From contig JAIOJV010000034.1 of NCBI GenBank assembly GCA_019911805.1, positions 27,906 through 91,905 of the forward strand: a stretch of DNA of 64,000 nt. The letters are read 5' to 3'. Below are positions 63,949-64,000 of this stretch, piece after piece. Numbering within the stretch: the first letter of the stretch is position 1; each line of letters begins with the position of its first letter. The translations under genes were made by a program, and so were the position numbers. Source of the DNA: Gammaproteobacteria bacterium (GTDB lineage Bacteria > Pseudomonadota > Gammaproteobacteria > Thiohalobacterales > Thiohalobacteraceae). The notes below the pieces were generated by a model. The model was not told the origin of the DNA and made no database searches. It saw only the letters and a program-made list of their open reading frames with translations.

Positions 63949-64000
63949 GAATGAACCCCGAACCCCGAACCCCGAATCCCGAATCCCGAATCCCGAATCC
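63949..64000. repeat. Family E array, cut by the window end
   Basis: Tandem GAACCCC and GAATCCC units run to the last base, in the orientation of a left arm of the element type seen at 15669 (complementary strand). The other arm, if present, lies beyond the window. Confidence 0.8.

Overview
The window is a dense, GC-rich chromosomal segment of a gammaproteobacterium. This rests on gene order and family types: gcvR-bcp divergent from dapA-bamC, a single-chain 1302-residue PurL, glyA-nrdR-ribD-ribE-ribB(X)-ribH-nusB-thiL-pgpA, xseB-ispA-dxs, MsrPQ, EttA and ParE. I cannot name the genus; a Chromatiales-like environmental lineage is a guess. I see no rRNA, tRNA, CRISPR array, prophage or transposase gene.

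Layout. 1-2.2 kb: the end of an unrecognised gene and a solo chemoreceptor, each followed by a clear terminator. 2.4-9.3 kb: an RND efflux pair, a LysR regulator, a small unknown protein and an AI-2E/PerM-type permease. 9.5-13.4 kb (minus strand): PhoH-like ATPase, Bcp peroxiredoxin, GcvR and GalT. 13.6-21.8 kb: DapA, BamC, PurL, MsrP and MsrQ. 22.2-25.2 kb (minus): a DUF815 ATPase and EttA. 25.3-31.7 kb: a PAS/HisKA_2 sensor kinase with an ANTAR response regulator, then a globin-coupled GGDEF-EAL protein. 32.0-43.5 kb: a complete chemosensory operon (STAS, CheY, CheA, CheW, two MCPs, CheR, CheD, CheB, an MCP-like protein, STAS). 43.6-44.6 kb: a histone-deacetylase-family enzyme. 45.1-53.2 kb: glyA, nrdR, the riboflavin genes, nusB, thiL and pgpA. 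53.4-58.1 kb (minus): FolE2-QueD, then Dxs, IspA and XseB. 58.4-61.0 kb: rubrerythrin, a CCG-domain iron-sulfur protein and DUF3501, behind a strong promoter with a palindromic operator-like site. 61.3-63.9 kb: a CNP1-like secreted protein and ParE.

The most striking feature lies between the genes. Almost every longer gap is filled by large inverted repeats whose arms are short arrays of 7-bp or 9-10-bp units. I sort them into lettered families: A (CACGAAGGA), B (CGCGAAGGCG with CGCAAAGGA), C (CACGGAAGCA), D (CTAGGAC), E (GGGATTC), F (AAGATAC or AAGAGGC), G (GGCGTGA), plus smaller core hairpins H-K. Families nest inside one another: C inside B twice, C inside G, J inside A. Unit variants in one arm are often mirrored in the other. 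They sit in nearly every junction of the riboflavin operon, reach into the 3' ends of nrdR and ribD, and abut several start codons. A separate 165-bp MITE-like palindrome lies between two chemoreceptor genes.

How the genes fit together: signalling dominates the middle third. An O2- or redox-sensing c-di-GMP enzyme, a two-component system that probably acts on RNA, and a chemosensory array with a nitrate/nitrite-type NIT receptor suggest control of behaviour by electron acceptors. The flanks are housekeeping biosynthesis (lysine, purine, riboflavin, thiamine, queuosine/folate, isoprenoids) and oxidative-damage defence (Bcp, MsrPQ, rubrerythrin).
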